Positions 1 to 7,584 of a DNA stretch of 36,505 bases are shown here, one piece after another. The translations under genes were made by a program, and so were the position numbers. The notes beneath the pieces are model-generated. The model searched no databases, was not told the origin of the DNA, and saw nothing but the letters and a program-made list of their open reading frames with translations. The DNA is from Nonomuraea indica (GTDB taxonomy: Bacteria > Actinomycetota > Actinomycetes > Streptosporangiales > Streptosporangiaceae): NCBI RefSeq assembly GCF_002850745.1, contig NZ_PJOK01000088.1:1-36505 (forward strand), given 5' to 3'. Positions within the stretch are counted from its first letter, which is position 1. The number at the start of each line of letters is the position of its first letter.

Positions 1-66
1 ACCGCGCCACCGGCCAACCCATCACACGATCGCTGATCGCCTACGACCACTGACCCGGCGTAGGAC

Positions 67-564
67 TTACTCGTCTAGGTCAAGGTCCTCGACATTCAGC
101 GCCAGGATCTCCGCGGCCCGGGCCGCCTTTTCGTAGAGCATCCGCCAGAGCGTTCGCTCGCGCAGCGGGATATCCCGGCGGGACAGCAGCCGCTGGATCG
201 TGGTCTTGGCGACCGCACGGATCTCGTCGGCGTTCTCGTTGCGGCGTTCGGCGTCGCCGGAACCATTGTGTTTCTTGGTCTGGCACCAGGTCAGCCAGGA
301 AGTGACGGCGGCGCGGTTGCGGTTCCAGGTCGCCGGCGCGCATCGGCCCCACAGTTCGGTGAGCGCGGAGCCGATCTCGGTGTCGGTGACTTCGGTGAGC
401 GGCCGGTCGCGGCCGAGCAGAGTAGTAACGCGGTCGATGGCCGAGGCGTAGGCGCGGTGGGTGTTGGGGTTGGCAGTGCGCGGGGTGGCCAGGAAGGCGT
501 CGGCGGCCGCGGCGAGGCTGACGTCTCCACCGCGAAGGGCGGTGACCTTCGGCGCGGCGCTCAT
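67..564 (-). pseudogene. Truncated tyrosine recombinase (N-terminal half)
   Basis: The 165-residue product has the layout of a phage-type integrase. A SAM-like core-binding domain (about residues 15-95, including NPNTHRAYASAIDR and WNRNRAAVTSWLTWC) is followed by the start of the catalytic domain. The motif EKAARAAEILALNVEDLDL aligns with the box-I region of tyrosine recombinases, which places the first catalytic Arg near residue 149. The protein stops right after it, so the later His-x-x-Arg and Tyr motifs of a complete enzyme of about 300 residues or more are missing. No continuation is visible in the 66 bases beyond the stop. It lies divergently from the arsenic regulator. Read as a dead remnant of a mobile element at the island edge. 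Confidence 0.75.
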
Positions 565-664
565 GCCGACCGCCGACCGCGGGGCGGCGGCCGCTGCACC
601 GGTCTCGGCGATGTACCGGATAACGTGCCGGAGTCGTGCACCGCCCCTGGCTTCCGCATTCCTA

Positions 665-692
665 ATTAATCGAATATCGTCGATAGACGATG
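665..692 (+). promoter_or_regulatory. Probable ArsR operator and promoter upstream of first arsR
   Basis: An AT-rich stretch touches the ATG of the first arsR. It contains the inverted repeat TATCG-T-CGATA at 675-685 inside the block AATCGAATATCG. CGAATATCG recurs in the 7.9-kb arsenic promoter region. No Shine-Dalgarno fits between this block and the ATG at 690, so the transcript may be leaderless with the operator covering the promoter. The site is inferred from position and dyad symmetry. Confidence 0.5.
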
Positions 693-1025
693 AATGAGAA
701 CACGGACCCCTTGCCGCGCGCGGAGGCCGAAGAGTACGCGAGCTGGTTCAAGGCCCTGGCCGACGCCACCCGCATCCAACTCGTGTCGCTGTTGGCCCGG
801 CGACGCGCACCGATGAGCGTGGGCGAGATCGTGACCGCCTCCGGCGTCGGTCAGTCCACCGTCTCGCACCACCTGAAGATCCTGGCCGAAGTGCGGTTCG
901 TGCTCGTCGAGAAGCAGGGCACCTCCAGCCTGTACCGGATCAACGAGAACTGCGTGAGCTGCTTCCCCACTGCCGCGGACGTGGTGATGGGCAACCCCGT
1001 GCCGGCCACGCCGGTCTGCGACTGA
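690..1025 (+). CDS. arsR: ArsR-family arsenic-responsive repressor (first copy)
   Basis: This 111-residue winged-helix protein has the ArsR/SmtB signature: FKALADATRIQLVSLL, then the recognition helix in GVGQSTVSHHLKIL, then a wing near residues 72-84. The CxC metal box typical of alpha-3 sites is absent. Cysteines instead lie at C88 and C91 (NCVSCF) and at C110 near the C terminus, so the inducer is probably bound by a C-terminal site. It is followed after 9 bases by the ArsM fusion gene, whose ribosome site GAGGAG overlaps the arsR stop. That makes an arsR-arsM operon, presumably induced by trivalent arsenicals. Length is normal for the family. The ATG at 690 is the only good start. Confidence 0.9.
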   Translation: MNENTDPLPRAEAEEYASWFKALADATRIQLVSLLARRRAPMSVGEIVTASGVGQSTVSHHLKILAEVRFVLVEKQGTSSLYRINENCVSCFPTAADVVMGNPVPATPVCD

Positions 1026-1034
1026 GGAGATCTC

Positions 1035-2264
1035 ATGGCCCACGACAAGATCGTCGACCACTACTCCGCCCTGGCCCGCACCGCGCTCACCGGGCAGCGC
1101 ATCACCGACTGCGACCCCACCGCCTTCACCGACGGCGGCTTCGGCCCGGCCGGCTACGACGACACCGCGGTGCTTCCTGACGGGGCCGTCCGGGCCAGCT
1201 TGGGATGCGGCAACCCGGTCGCCGTCGCCGAGCTGCGCGCCGGGGAGACGGTGCTCGACCTCGGCTCCGGTGGCGGCATCGACGTGCTGCTGTCGGCCCT
1301 CCGCGTCGGCCCGCACGGCACCGTCTTCGGCCTGGACGCCAGCCCGGCCATGGTGGAGCTGGCCCGGCGCAACGCCGAGCAGGCAGGCACGTCCAACGTG
1401 CGGTTCCTGAACGGCACGATCGAGGCGATCCCGCTGCCCGGCCACGCGGTCGACGTGGTCTTCTCCAACTGCGTGATCAACCTGTCCGATGACAAGGCGA
1501 CCGTGCTGGCCGAGGCGTTTCGGGTGCTGCGGCCCGGCGGCCGGTTCGGCGTCAGCGACGTCGTCACCACGCAGGCGCTCGACGAGCAGGCGCGGCAGCG
1601 GGCCGAGCAGCGCATCGGCTGCGCGGCCGGATCGCTCACCGTGCAGGAGTATCGGGACCTGCTGGCCGCGGCAGGCTTCGTCCAGATCGCCATCACGTTG
1701 ACCGCCGATCACGGCGACGGGGTGCACTCGGCCATCGTCCAGGCCGTCAAACCCGCCATCGGGCCCGGCCTGGAGATCCGGCCGATGCGCGAAAGCGATG
1801 CCGCCGAGGTGCTGGCGATCCACCAGGCCGGGTTGAACACCGGCCAGGCCAGCTTCGAGACCACCGCTCCCAGTTGGGAGGGCTTCACCGCGAGCCGGTT
1901 GCCGCACCTGCGGTACGTCGCCGTGGATGGTGACTCCGGCGAGGTGCTCGGCTGGGTGGCGGCTTCGGCGGTGTCGTCCCGTCCGGTGTATGCGGGCGTG
2001 GTCGAGCACAGCGTCTACGTCCATCCGGGCTGCCAGGCCCACGGTATCGGCCGCGCGTTGCTGTCGGCGTTCATCACCGCGTGCGAGGACGCCGGCGTGT
2101 GGACGATCCAGTCGGGCGTCTTCCCCGAAAATGCCGCCAGCTTGTCCCTGCACCAGGCGCTCGGTTTCCGGGTGGTGGGCACGCGCGAGCGCATGGGGTG
2201 CCACCGCGGCGTCTGGCGTGACGTGATGCTGATTGAACGCCGCAGCGCTGCGGTCGGCGCCTGA
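1035..2264 (+). CDS. arsM: ArsM arsenite methyltransferase fused to ArsN-type GNAT acetyltransferase
   Basis: The 409-residue protein has two domains. Residues 1-243 are a SAM-dependent As(III) methyltransferase: the SAM motif VLDLGSGGGIDVL (73-85) and four cysteines C26, C58, C146 (SNCVINL) and C196 (IGCAAGSL) match the conserved As(III)-handling set of ArsM. Residues 246-402 are a GNAT acetyltransferase of the phosphinothricin/ArsN1 kind, with acetyl-CoA loop QAHGIGRALL (334-343) and PENAASLSLHQALGFRVVG. ArsM makes methylated arsenicals; ArsN1 enzymes acetylate the amine of arsinothricin or phosphinothricin. The fusion suggests one cytosolic protein dealing with both inorganic and amino-acid-like arsenicals, although the acetyl substrate is inferred. 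A clear GAGGAG ribosome site precedes the ATG. A 15-base near-duplication (2256-2285) overlaps the stop. Confidence 0.92.
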   Translation: MAHDKIVDHYSALARTALTGQRITDCDPTAFTDGGFGPAGYDDTAVLPDGAVRASLGCGNPVAVAELRAGETVLDLGSGGGIDVLLSALRVGPHGTVFGLDASPAMVELARRNAEQAGTSNVRFLNGTIEAIPLPGHAVDVVFSNCVINLSDDKATVLAEAFRVLRPGGRFGVSDVVTTQALDEQARQRAEQRIGCAAGSLTVQEYRDLLAAAGFVQIAITLTADHGDGVHSAIVQAVKPAIGPGLEIRPMRESDAAEVLAIHQAGLNTGQASFETTAPSWEGFTASRLPHLRYVAVDGDSGEVLGWVAASAVSSRPVYAGVVEHSVYVHPGCQAHGIGRALLSAFITACEDAGVWTIQSGVFPENAASLSLHQALGFRVVGTRERMGCHRGVWRDVMLIERRSAAVGA

Positions 2265-2323
2265 GAGGTCGGCACCTGAGAGACCGCGAGGGTTGCTGCT
2301 GGCCCGGCGTTCACCCACGCGAC

Positions 2324-2365
2324 ATCGACGGCTGTCGATTCCTGTCGAAATCGACAGCCGTCGAT
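2324..2365. promoter_or_regulatory. 17-bp perfect inverted repeat before arsC copy 1
   Basis: Arms 2324-2340 and 2349-2365 are perfectly complementary and flank an 8-base loop. The inner arm reads AATCGACAGCCGTCGA. It sits between the stop of the ArsM fusion and the ATG at 2388. There is no T-tract after it, so it could be an operator or an mRNA hairpin acting as a terminator or attenuator. The partial motif TCGACAG recurs upstream of the third arsR (about 10420). Confidence 0.6.
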
Positions 2366-2387
2366 ATGAGCGCCGTCGGAGCCCTTC

Positions 2388-3042
2388 ATGGACAGCACCT
2401 GCCGCCACGCTGATCTGACCGTCGATCAGCAGCACGTCCTGCTCACCGCAGCCCGTACCCTCGCCACCGAGTTCGTCGGCACCTTCGGCACCGAGACCAT
2501 CGAGCGGTTCCTGCACACCAGCTACGAGCAGTTCGCCGGCCGCGCCGTCATCGCCAACTACCTGCCGCTACTGGCCGAAGCGGTTCGCCCGCCAGCGCCT
2601 GCGCGCGCTGGCCCGCATCGAGGGCAAGGACTCCAGCGACGCGCCGATCGTGCTGTTCCTGTGCGTGCACAACGCAGGCCGCTCGCAGATGGCGCTCGGC
2701 TTCTTCACCCGCCTGGCCGGGAGGCGCGCCCTCGGCTGGTCCGGCGGCACCGAGCCCGGCGAGCTGATCAACCCGGCCGTCGTGGAGGTGATGCACGAGC
2801 GCGGCATCGACATCACCGGCGAGTTCCCCGAGCCGTGGACCAGCGAGATCGTCCAGGCCGCCGACGTGGTGGTCACCATGGGCTGCGGTGATGCCTGCCC
2901 GGTCTCTCCGGGCAAGCGCTACCTGGACTGGGACCTGGACGACCCGGACGGCAAGACGATCGAGCAGATCCGCCCGATCCGTGACGACATCGAACGCCGG
3001 GTCCGCGCCCTGCTGGCCGACATCGGCGTCCCGGCCGGCTGA
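2388..3042 (+). pseudogene. arsC: Arsenate reductase ArsC with N-terminal three-helix domain, frameshifted
   Basis: Two frames join into one protein of about 217 residues. The first frame, from the ATG at 2388, gives a helical Phosphatase-like_N domain ending YLPLLAE. The next frame picks up RFARQRLRALARIEG and then a complete low-molecular-weight phosphatase-type arsenate reductase, with P-loop CVHNAGR (CX5R), the redox cysteines in MGCGDACP and the PGKRYLDWDLDDP loop. One extra base around 2577-2580 breaks the frame. No in-frame ATG lies before the catalytic domain, although GTG 2650 is possible. Either a sequencing error, a recent mutation, or +1 frameshifting. ArsC reduces arsenate to arsenite for export; an intact second copy lies at 4606. 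Confidence 0.85.
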
Positions 3043-3083
3043 GAGCAGGCTCACGTACCCAGCAGGCAGAGACGCATGTCAAT

Positions 3084-3115
3084 ATAGACGTTCACCTATT
3101 TCGATGGATGTCTAT
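3084..3115 (+). promoter_or_regulatory. Probable ArsR operator before arsR copy 2
   Basis: ATAGAC (3084-3089) and GTCTAT (3110-3115) form an inverted pair 20 bases apart. The right half contains GATGGATGTCTA, which recurs almost exactly at 7884-7895 before the CCG-protein gene. Shared motif and position argue for an operator recognised by one of the island's ArsR proteins. Confidence 0.5.
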
Positions 3116-3129
3116 CCGAAGGGCAGTGG

Positions 3130-3522
3130 ATGGAACTGCTGGAGATCTTGGAGTGCAGCCCGCCGCTGACCCGCGAACCGCTGGACGCCGAGCAGGCGGC
3201 CGGGGTGGCGCGCGTGTTCAAGGCGCTCGGCGACCCCGTACGGTTGCGCATCCTGTCCATCGTGGCCAGCCGCGCAGGCGGCGAGGTGTGCGTGTGCGAC
3301 ATCACCGACGCCTTCGAGCTGTCCCAGCCGACCATCAGCCACCACCTCAAGGTGCTCAAGGAGGTCGGCCTGCTGACCTCCGAACGGCGCGCCTCCTGGG
3401 TGTACTACCGCCTGGTGCCCGAGACGCTGGGCGAGCTGTCGGCGCTGCTAACCCTGCCCACCAGCAGGCCCGCCGACGGGCCCGCCAGCCTGACGGCCAC
3501 TGCAGCGGCGGTGTCGCGGTGA
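3130..3522 (+). CDS. arsR: ArsR-family arsenic repressor (second copy)
   Basis: The 130-residue protein has the classical As(III)-sensing layout. VFKALGDPVRLRIL is followed by GGEVCVCDITDAF, with the CVC pair (C54, C56) at the start of the DNA-reading region, then the recognition helix LSQPTISHHLKVL and a wing ending ASWVYYRL. C9 near the N terminus could supply the third thiol, as in CgArsR-type sensors. The C-terminal 25 residues are Ala/Ser/Thr-rich and probably disordered. Its stop overlaps the acr3 start (TGATG at 3520-3524), so it heads an arsR-acr3-arsC operon that it most likely represses until arsenite binds. Confidence 0.93.
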   Translation: MELLEILECSPPLTREPLDAEQAAGVARVFKALGDPVRLRILSIVASRAGGEVCVCDITDAFELSQPTISHHLKVLKEVGLLTSERRASWVYYRLVPETLGELSALLTLPTSRPADGPASLTATAAAVSR

Positions 3523-4613
3523 TGTCGGCCCAATCCGCACAAGCCACCGCGCCGCCAGCCGGCGTGATCGGCGCCCTGTCGGTGCTGGACCGGTTCCTGC
3601 CCGTGTGGATCATCGCCGCGATGGGTGCCGGGCTGCTGCTCGGCCGTCTGGTGCCCGGCCTGGACACCGCGCTGGACGCCGTCAAGATCGGCGAGATCTC
3701 GCTGCCGATCGCGCTCGGCCTGCTGCTGATGATGTACCCGGTGCTGGCCAAGGTTCGCTACGACCGGCTCGGCACCGTCACCGGCGACCGCCGCCTGCTG
3801 ATCTCCTCACTGCTGCTCAACTGGGTCCTCGGCCCGGCACTGATGTTCGCCCTGGCCTGGATCTTCCTGCCCGACCTGCCCGAGTACCGCACCGGGCTGA
3901 TCATCGTCGGGCTGGCCCGGTGCATCGCCATGGTGCTCATCTGGAACGACCTGGCCTGCGGCAACCGGGAAGCGGCCGCCGTCCTGGTCGCGCTCAACTC
4001 CATCTTCCAAGTGGTAGCCTTCGGCGCCCTGGGCTGGTTCTACCTGCAGGTGCTGCCCGGCTGGCTCGGTCTGCCGCAGGCCGCGCTTGACGTCTCCGCC
4101 TGGCACATCGCCTTCTACGTGCTCGTCTTCCTCGGCATCCCGCTGCTCGCGGGCTACGCCTCACGCCGGCTCGGCGAACGCGCCCGCGGCCGTACCTGGT
4201 ATGAGCAGTGCTTCCTGCCGCGCGTCGGCCCGATCGCCCTGTACGGGCTGCTGTTCACCATCGTCATCCTGTTCGCCCTGCAAGGCCACACCATCACCTC
4301 CCAGCCCGGCGACGTGGCCCGCATCGCGCTGCCGCTGCTGGCCTACTTCGCTCTCATGTGGGGCGGCGGCTTCGCGGTCGGCAAGACGATCGGCCTGCCG
4401 TATGACAAGACGACCACGCTCGCCTTCACCGCCGCCGGCAACAACTTCGAGCTGGCCATCGCGGTCGCGGTCGGCGTCTTCGGCGTCACCTCCGGCCAGG
4501 CCCTGGCCGGCGTGGTCGGCCCGCTCATCGAGGTCCCCGTCCTGGTCGCCCTCGTCTACGTCAGCCTCGCCGGCCGCCGCCTGTTCACCGCCAAGGAGCC
4601 CACCCGTGCCTGA
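3522..4613 (+). CDS. acr3: Acr3-family arsenite efflux permease
   Basis: This 363-residue integral membrane protein with about ten predicted helices belongs to the ACR3/BASS group. Diagnostic segments are LGLLLMMYPVLAKVRY near the second helix and GLARCIAMVLIWNDLACGN, which carries the cysteine known to be essential in Acr3 transporters. AAGNNFELAIAVAVGVFG is the conserved late-helix region. It exports arsenite from the cytoplasm using the proton-motive force. The start at 3522 overlaps the arsR stop, and the arsC start lies 8 bases inside its 3' end, so all three genes are translationally coupled. Length is normal and no lesion is seen. Confidence 0.95.
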   Translation: MSAQSAQATAPPAGVIGALSVLDRFLPVWIIAAMGAGLLLGRLVPGLDTALDAVKIGEISLPIALGLLLMMYPVLAKVRYDRLGTVTGDRRLLISSLLLNWVLGPALMFALAWIFLPDLPEYRTGLIIVGLARCIAMVLIWNDLACGNREAAAVLVALNSIFQVVAFGALGWFYLQVLPGWLGLPQAALDVSAWHIAFYVLVFLGIPLLAGYASRRLGERARGRTWYEQCFLPRVGPIALYGLLFTIVILFALQGHTITSQPGDVARIALPLLAYFALMWGGGFAVGKTIGLPYDKTTTLAFTAAGNNFELAIAVAVGVFGVTSGQALAGVVGPLIEVPVLVALVYVSLAGRRLFTAKEPTRA

Positions 4614-5025
4614 GAACGCCCACGAGACCACCACCGGTAAGTCGTCCGTCCTGTTCGTCTGCGTGCACAACGCCGGACGCTCCCAGATGGCCGCCGGCTG
4701 GCTCACCCACCTGGCCGCGGGCCGCGTCGAGGTCCGCTCCGCCGGATCGGCCCCCGCCGATCAGGTCAACCCCATCGCCATCGAGGCGATGCGCGAGGTG
4801 GGCATCGACATCACCGCCGCCCAGCCCAAGGTCCTCACCGTCGACGCGGTCGAGGCCAGCGACGTGGTCATCACCATGGGCTGCGGGGACGCCTGCCCGA
4901 TCTTCCCGGGCAAGCGGTATGAGGACTGGAAGCTCGACGACCCTGCCGGGCAGGGCATCGATGCCGTCCGCAAGATCCGTGACGACATTCGCGCCCGGAT
5001 CGAGAAGCTGATCACGCAGCTGTAG
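4606..5025 (+). CDS. arsC: Arsenate reductase ArsC (LMW-PTP type), intact
   Basis: The 139-residue enzyme reduces arsenate to arsenite for export by the adjacent Acr3. The P-loop CVHNAGR gives C19 as nucleophile and R25 as anion ligand. C93 and C97 in MGCGDACP are the resolving cysteines of the thioredoxin-coupled type. D107 in YEDWKLDDP is the general acid. The start is taken as GTG 4606, overlapping the acr3 stop by 8 bases. Unlike the frameshifted first copy it has no N-terminal helical domain. It is the last gene of the operon; no strong terminator was seen after 5025. Confidence 0.93.
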   Translation: MPENAHETTTGKSSVLFVCVHNAGRSQMAAGWLTHLAAGRVEVRSAGSAPADQVNPIAIEAMREVGIDITAAQPKVLTVDAVEASDVVITMGCGDACPIFPGKRYEDWKLDDPAGQGIDAVRKIRDDIRARIEKLITQL

Positions 5026-5081
5026 CCGCATCACGTCAGGGCGGCGTGTGGCGTCCGGTCCCGCGCCGTCTGATGGATACG

Positions 5082-5426
5082 TCAGGCGATGCCTCGGGCG
5101 ATCTCGCGGACCACCTCACGCCCCGTCGGGGCGACCGCCTGCTGCATCACAAGCAGCAGATCCATCTCCAGCTTCGGATGGCGGCGCACCAGGTCAGCCG
5201 CCAGCTCGGCGACGGTTTGCCGCGCCACCTGCGCTGTGGCCTGTTCCATCTGCATCTGGAGCGTCAGCGACAGCTGCGGCAACCTCGCCGCATTCGCCGG
5301 AGGAGGACGGGCACCGGCCCGGGAGCGTTGAAGGTCGGCCAACTGGTCGCTCAACAGGCTCAGCTTGTCCTGCTGAGCCTGAACGGTCTCGCGAAGCTCG
5401 GTGACGAGCTCGCGCAGCTCGGCCAT
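5082..5426 (-). CDS. Hypothetical coiled-coil protein
   Basis: No family is recognised for this 114-residue protein. Residues 1-35 (from MAELRELVTELRETVQ to the LADLQ segment) form heptads and should make a coiled coil. A Pro/Ala linker follows, then a second helical stretch ending in basic residues. It lies 54 bases downstream of the HTH-like gene on the same strand, so the two probably form an operon and may interact. It interrupts the arsenic genes without obvious relation to arsenic. GC-rich reading frame and compositional sense support it as coding. Confidence 0.6.
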   Translation of the reverse strand: MAELRELVTELRETVQAQQDKLSLLSDQLADLQRSRAGARPPPANAARLPQLSLTLQMQMEQATAQVARQTVAELAADLVRRHPKLEMDLLLVMQQAVAPTGREVVREIARGIA

Positions 5427-5480
5427 CTGACCCCGCGGTGGCGCGGTGCGTACTCCGCCCTTGTCCAGGAAGGTCCGCTG

Positions 5481-5819
5481 TCAGGCGCGTTCCCAGGCCG
5501 CGAGATCTGGTGCCGGAACGCCCAGGTGGGTCACCAGTGCCAGGGTGACGGCCTTGCTGGCCAGGCGTTGGCCGCGCAGCATCTTGCCGCCGGTCTCGCG
5601 TGCCACCGGCACGGGGTCGTGCTTGGTGCGGCGGGCCACCTGCCGCATCGACAGTCCCGAGCCGGCCAGCAGCAGGCTCAGTGCTTGAGCGAGCTGCTGA
5701 AGGGTCTGCACCTGTTCGGGATCGGCCAGCAGCCCGTCCTGCTTGGCCAAGGTGCCGGCCGATGCGGCATCTTTCACGAGCGTACGCTCCTTGACCTCGT
5801 CGGCGGCACCGACGTTCAC
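5481..5819 (-). CDS. Putative HTH (XRE-like) DNA-binding protein
   Basis: The C-terminal 70 residues resemble an XRE-type helix-turn-helix: LAQALSLLLAGSGLSMRQVARRT, then a second part with LRGQRLASKAVTLALVTHLG ending in AAWERA, the usual W-containing end of actinobacterial XRE-like domains. The start is uncertain. The frame is open to 5960, but its first 47 residues are Pro/Arg/Gly-rich and overlap a 10-bp tandem repeat, so GTG at 5819 (112 residues) is preferred although its ribosome site is weak. The coiled-coil gene follows. A regulator or a toxin-antitoxin-like pair is possible; nothing visible decides. Confidence 0.5.
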   Translation of the reverse strand: MNVGAADEVKERTLVKDAASAGTLAKQDGLLADPEQVQTLQQLAQALSLLLAGSGLSMRQVARRTKHDPVPVARETGGKMLRGQRLASKAVTLALVTHLGVPAPDLAAWERA

Positions 5820-5845
5820 GCGGGGATCACAGCGTGGACGCCCCT

Positions 5846-5869
5846 GGCCCCGAATGGCCCCGAATGGCC
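5846..5869. repeat. 10-bp tandem repeat, 2.4 copies
   Basis: The unit GGCCCCGAAT occurs twice in a row, followed by GGCC. It lies upstream of the preferred GTG of the HTH gene, in sequence that does not look coding. No function can be assigned. Confidence 0.7.
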
Positions 5870-6046
5870 GCCGATGCGGGGCCGGCCCGCCGGGGCGGCC
5901 CCGGACGATCGGCCCTGGCGTCACTTCGGTCTGCGCCTGGCCCCTGATCTGGCTGGTCACCCTCGGTTGCCGCTGTGCTGGGGAGCAGTTCCCGTACGCT
6001 CTGCGGGCCGCCTGACGGCGTGCTCGCCTTCATGAGAAAGAACGTC

Positions 6047-6295
6047 ATGCAGATTCTCGACCTGCTCACTGGCCTCTTGCAGGTGGCCTCCGCCGCGGCC
6101 GGCCTGTACGCCGCCATCACGCTGGCGCGCCGCCAGTTGACCCGTCCCGTAGAGGGCGAGCCCGCAGAGCCGCCTGTCGGGACGCCGTCAGCGACGACGC
6201 CCCCGTTCGTCCAGCCCTCGTCCGGCCCGCAGCCGATGCTCGGATCGCCGGTGGAGGCGTCCGCCACGTCGCCGGAGGCCGACGCACGTCCATGA
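6047..6295 (+). CDS. Small single-span membrane protein, hypothetical
   Basis: Starting at ATG 6047, with GAGAAAG about 7 bases upstream, the 82-residue product begins MQILDLLTGLLQVASAAAGLYAAITLARRQ. That is one hydrophobic helix followed by positive charges. The rest is a Pro/Ser/Thr/Glu-rich tail. ATG 6032 in the same frame would add MRKNV. The frame remains open upstream but loses protein-like character. It converges on the M28 peptidase gene. No family is recognised. Confidence 0.45.
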   Translation: MQILDLLTGLLQVASAAAGLYAAITLARRQLTRPVEGEPAEPPVGTPSATTPPFVQPSSGPQPMLGSPVEASATSPEADARP

Positions 6296-6330
6296 CGATC
6301 CCGCTCACACCATGACGCCGCGCACGCCCG

Positions 6331-7584
6331 TCAGAGGGCCGAGGCGATATGGGGCGCCAGGAGCCACACGGCGGCCACCAGCAACCGAGCCGCTGCCACC
6401 AGGGTGTCCGCCTGGACGCGGTCGGGCGTTTCGGCGGGGGTCTGGTAGCCGGGCATGCCCATGCCGATGCCGATCGCGGCCAGCCCGGCGGCGGCGTAGC
6501 GGCGGTTGTCGGAGGCCATGGCGCCCGCCCGCAAGGGCACGCCGGTCAGGCGGGCGGCCTGGTCGAGGGTGGCGAGCAGGGCGTGGGCGGGTCCGCCCGC
6601 CTCGACGGCGGCGGCCTGGTGCAGGTGCGCGGCACCGTCGAGGTTGATCACGAGCGTGTCCGGCGGCAGGGTGGGGGCGTGGTGGGCCGAGCCCCATGCG
6701 CCCGCCTCCTCCGCGTCCAGGAAGGCCACCATCAGCTCCAGTGTCCCGGGCGGCGGAGCGGCGGTCAGCACGCGGGCGGCCTCCAGGACCGCCGCCACTC
6801 CGGAGGCGTTGTCCGCGGCTGCGGGCAGGCGGCGGTCGGGGTCGTCGCCGACGCCGTCGTAGTGCGCGCTCAGCAGCACCCGTACCCGGCTCGCATCTCC
6901 CTGCGCAGGGTGGGGGAAGCGGGCGTGGATGTTGTGGCCGCGAGTGGTGATCTGCCGCAGCGGCATCGAGGCGGTCACCTGGACCGGGCCGCTGGCCAGG
7001 GCTTCGGCCAGGCGGGCGTGCACCTCGGTGCTCAGGGCGATGACGGGCACCTGCCGGGCGGGTGGCCCGGCGATCATCTTGGGCATCCAGCCCTCGGCGT
7101 CGGTGCCGCGCACGGTCAGCACGCCTACGGCACCGTGGGCCTCGGCAAGCTCGCACGCTCGCCCCCAGTCCGCGGCCCCGGCCAGCACCCACCGGCCGTG
7201 CAGGTCGGTCTCGGAAGCTGCGGCCAGCGGGGCGGAGTGCGGGTGCGCCAGGTCGGCGGAGGCGAGGTGTTCGACGAAGTCGCGGCGGTGCTGCAGGCGC
7301 TGCGCCTGCCCGCCGGTGCTCCATTCGAGGACGGGCGAGGCGTACAGCTCGCGTACGCCGGCCACGTCGAAGCCGGACAGCTCTGTTTCGGCGCCCAGCT
7401 CGCCGAGGCACTCGGCGAGCCAGGTGGCGGCGGCCTGGCCGCCGGGCGTTCCCACGCGTCGCCCGGCGTAGCGGTCACCGGCCAGCTCGCGCACCGTGGC
7501 CTGCATCCGCTCCGCCGACACCGCTTTCACCAGGGCCGACAGAGCTGCTGCGGGCTGGTCCACGCCTGGGAGCGCGGGGATCAT
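6331..7584 (-). CDS. M28-family (aminopeptidase-like) metallopeptidase with atypical zinc site
   Basis: The 417-residue protein has no signal peptide, so it should be cytosolic. A PA-like insert lies around residues 110-205. The M28 core follows: AHYDGVG (H241), AADNASGVA (D258), LDAEEAGAWGS (E292-E293, general base and ligand) and VINLDGAAH (D316). The last zinc ligand is normally the His of a YHTPxDT motif; here the segment is GYQTPAET, so Gln381 stands in its place. ATG 7584 overlaps the TGA of the CCG-protein gene (ATGA), so translation is coupled. The pair shares the arsenic-type operator region at 7.9 kb. The substrate is unknown; cleaving Cys-containing peptides or thiol-arsenic conjugates is a guess. 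Confidence 0.85.
   Translation of the reverse strand: MIPALPGVDQPAAALSALVKAVSAERMQATVRELAGDRYAGRRVGTPGGQAAATWLAECLGELGAETELSGFDVAGVRELYASPVLEWSTGGQAQRLQHRRDFVEHLASADLAHPHSAPLAAASETDLHGRWVLAGAADWGRACELAEAHGAVGVLTVRGTDAEGWMPKMIAGPPARQVPVIALSTEVHARLAEALASGPVQVTASMPLRQITTRGHNIHARFPHPAQGDASRVRVLLSAHYDGVGDDPDRRLPAAADNASGVAAVLEAARVLTAAPPPGTLELMVAFLDAEEAGAWGSAHHAPTLPPDTLVINLDGAAHLHQAAAVEAGGPAHALLATLDQAARLTGVPLRAGAMASDNRRYAAAGLAAIGIGMGMPGYQTPAETPDRVQADTLVAAARLLVAAVWLLAPHIASAL

Noticed and set aside
3..53. Plus-strand frame ending ATGQPITRSLIAYDH followed by a stop
   Set aside because: It may be the last 16 codons of a gene starting before the window, but it is too short to support.
666..2516. Long minus-strand frame (616 codons) opposite arsM
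   Set aside because: It is His/Gly/Arg-rich without domains and is the shadow of the GC-skewed arsR/arsM genes. Similar long antisense frames opposite the M28 peptidase, the ligase and the glycosidases were dropped for the same reason.
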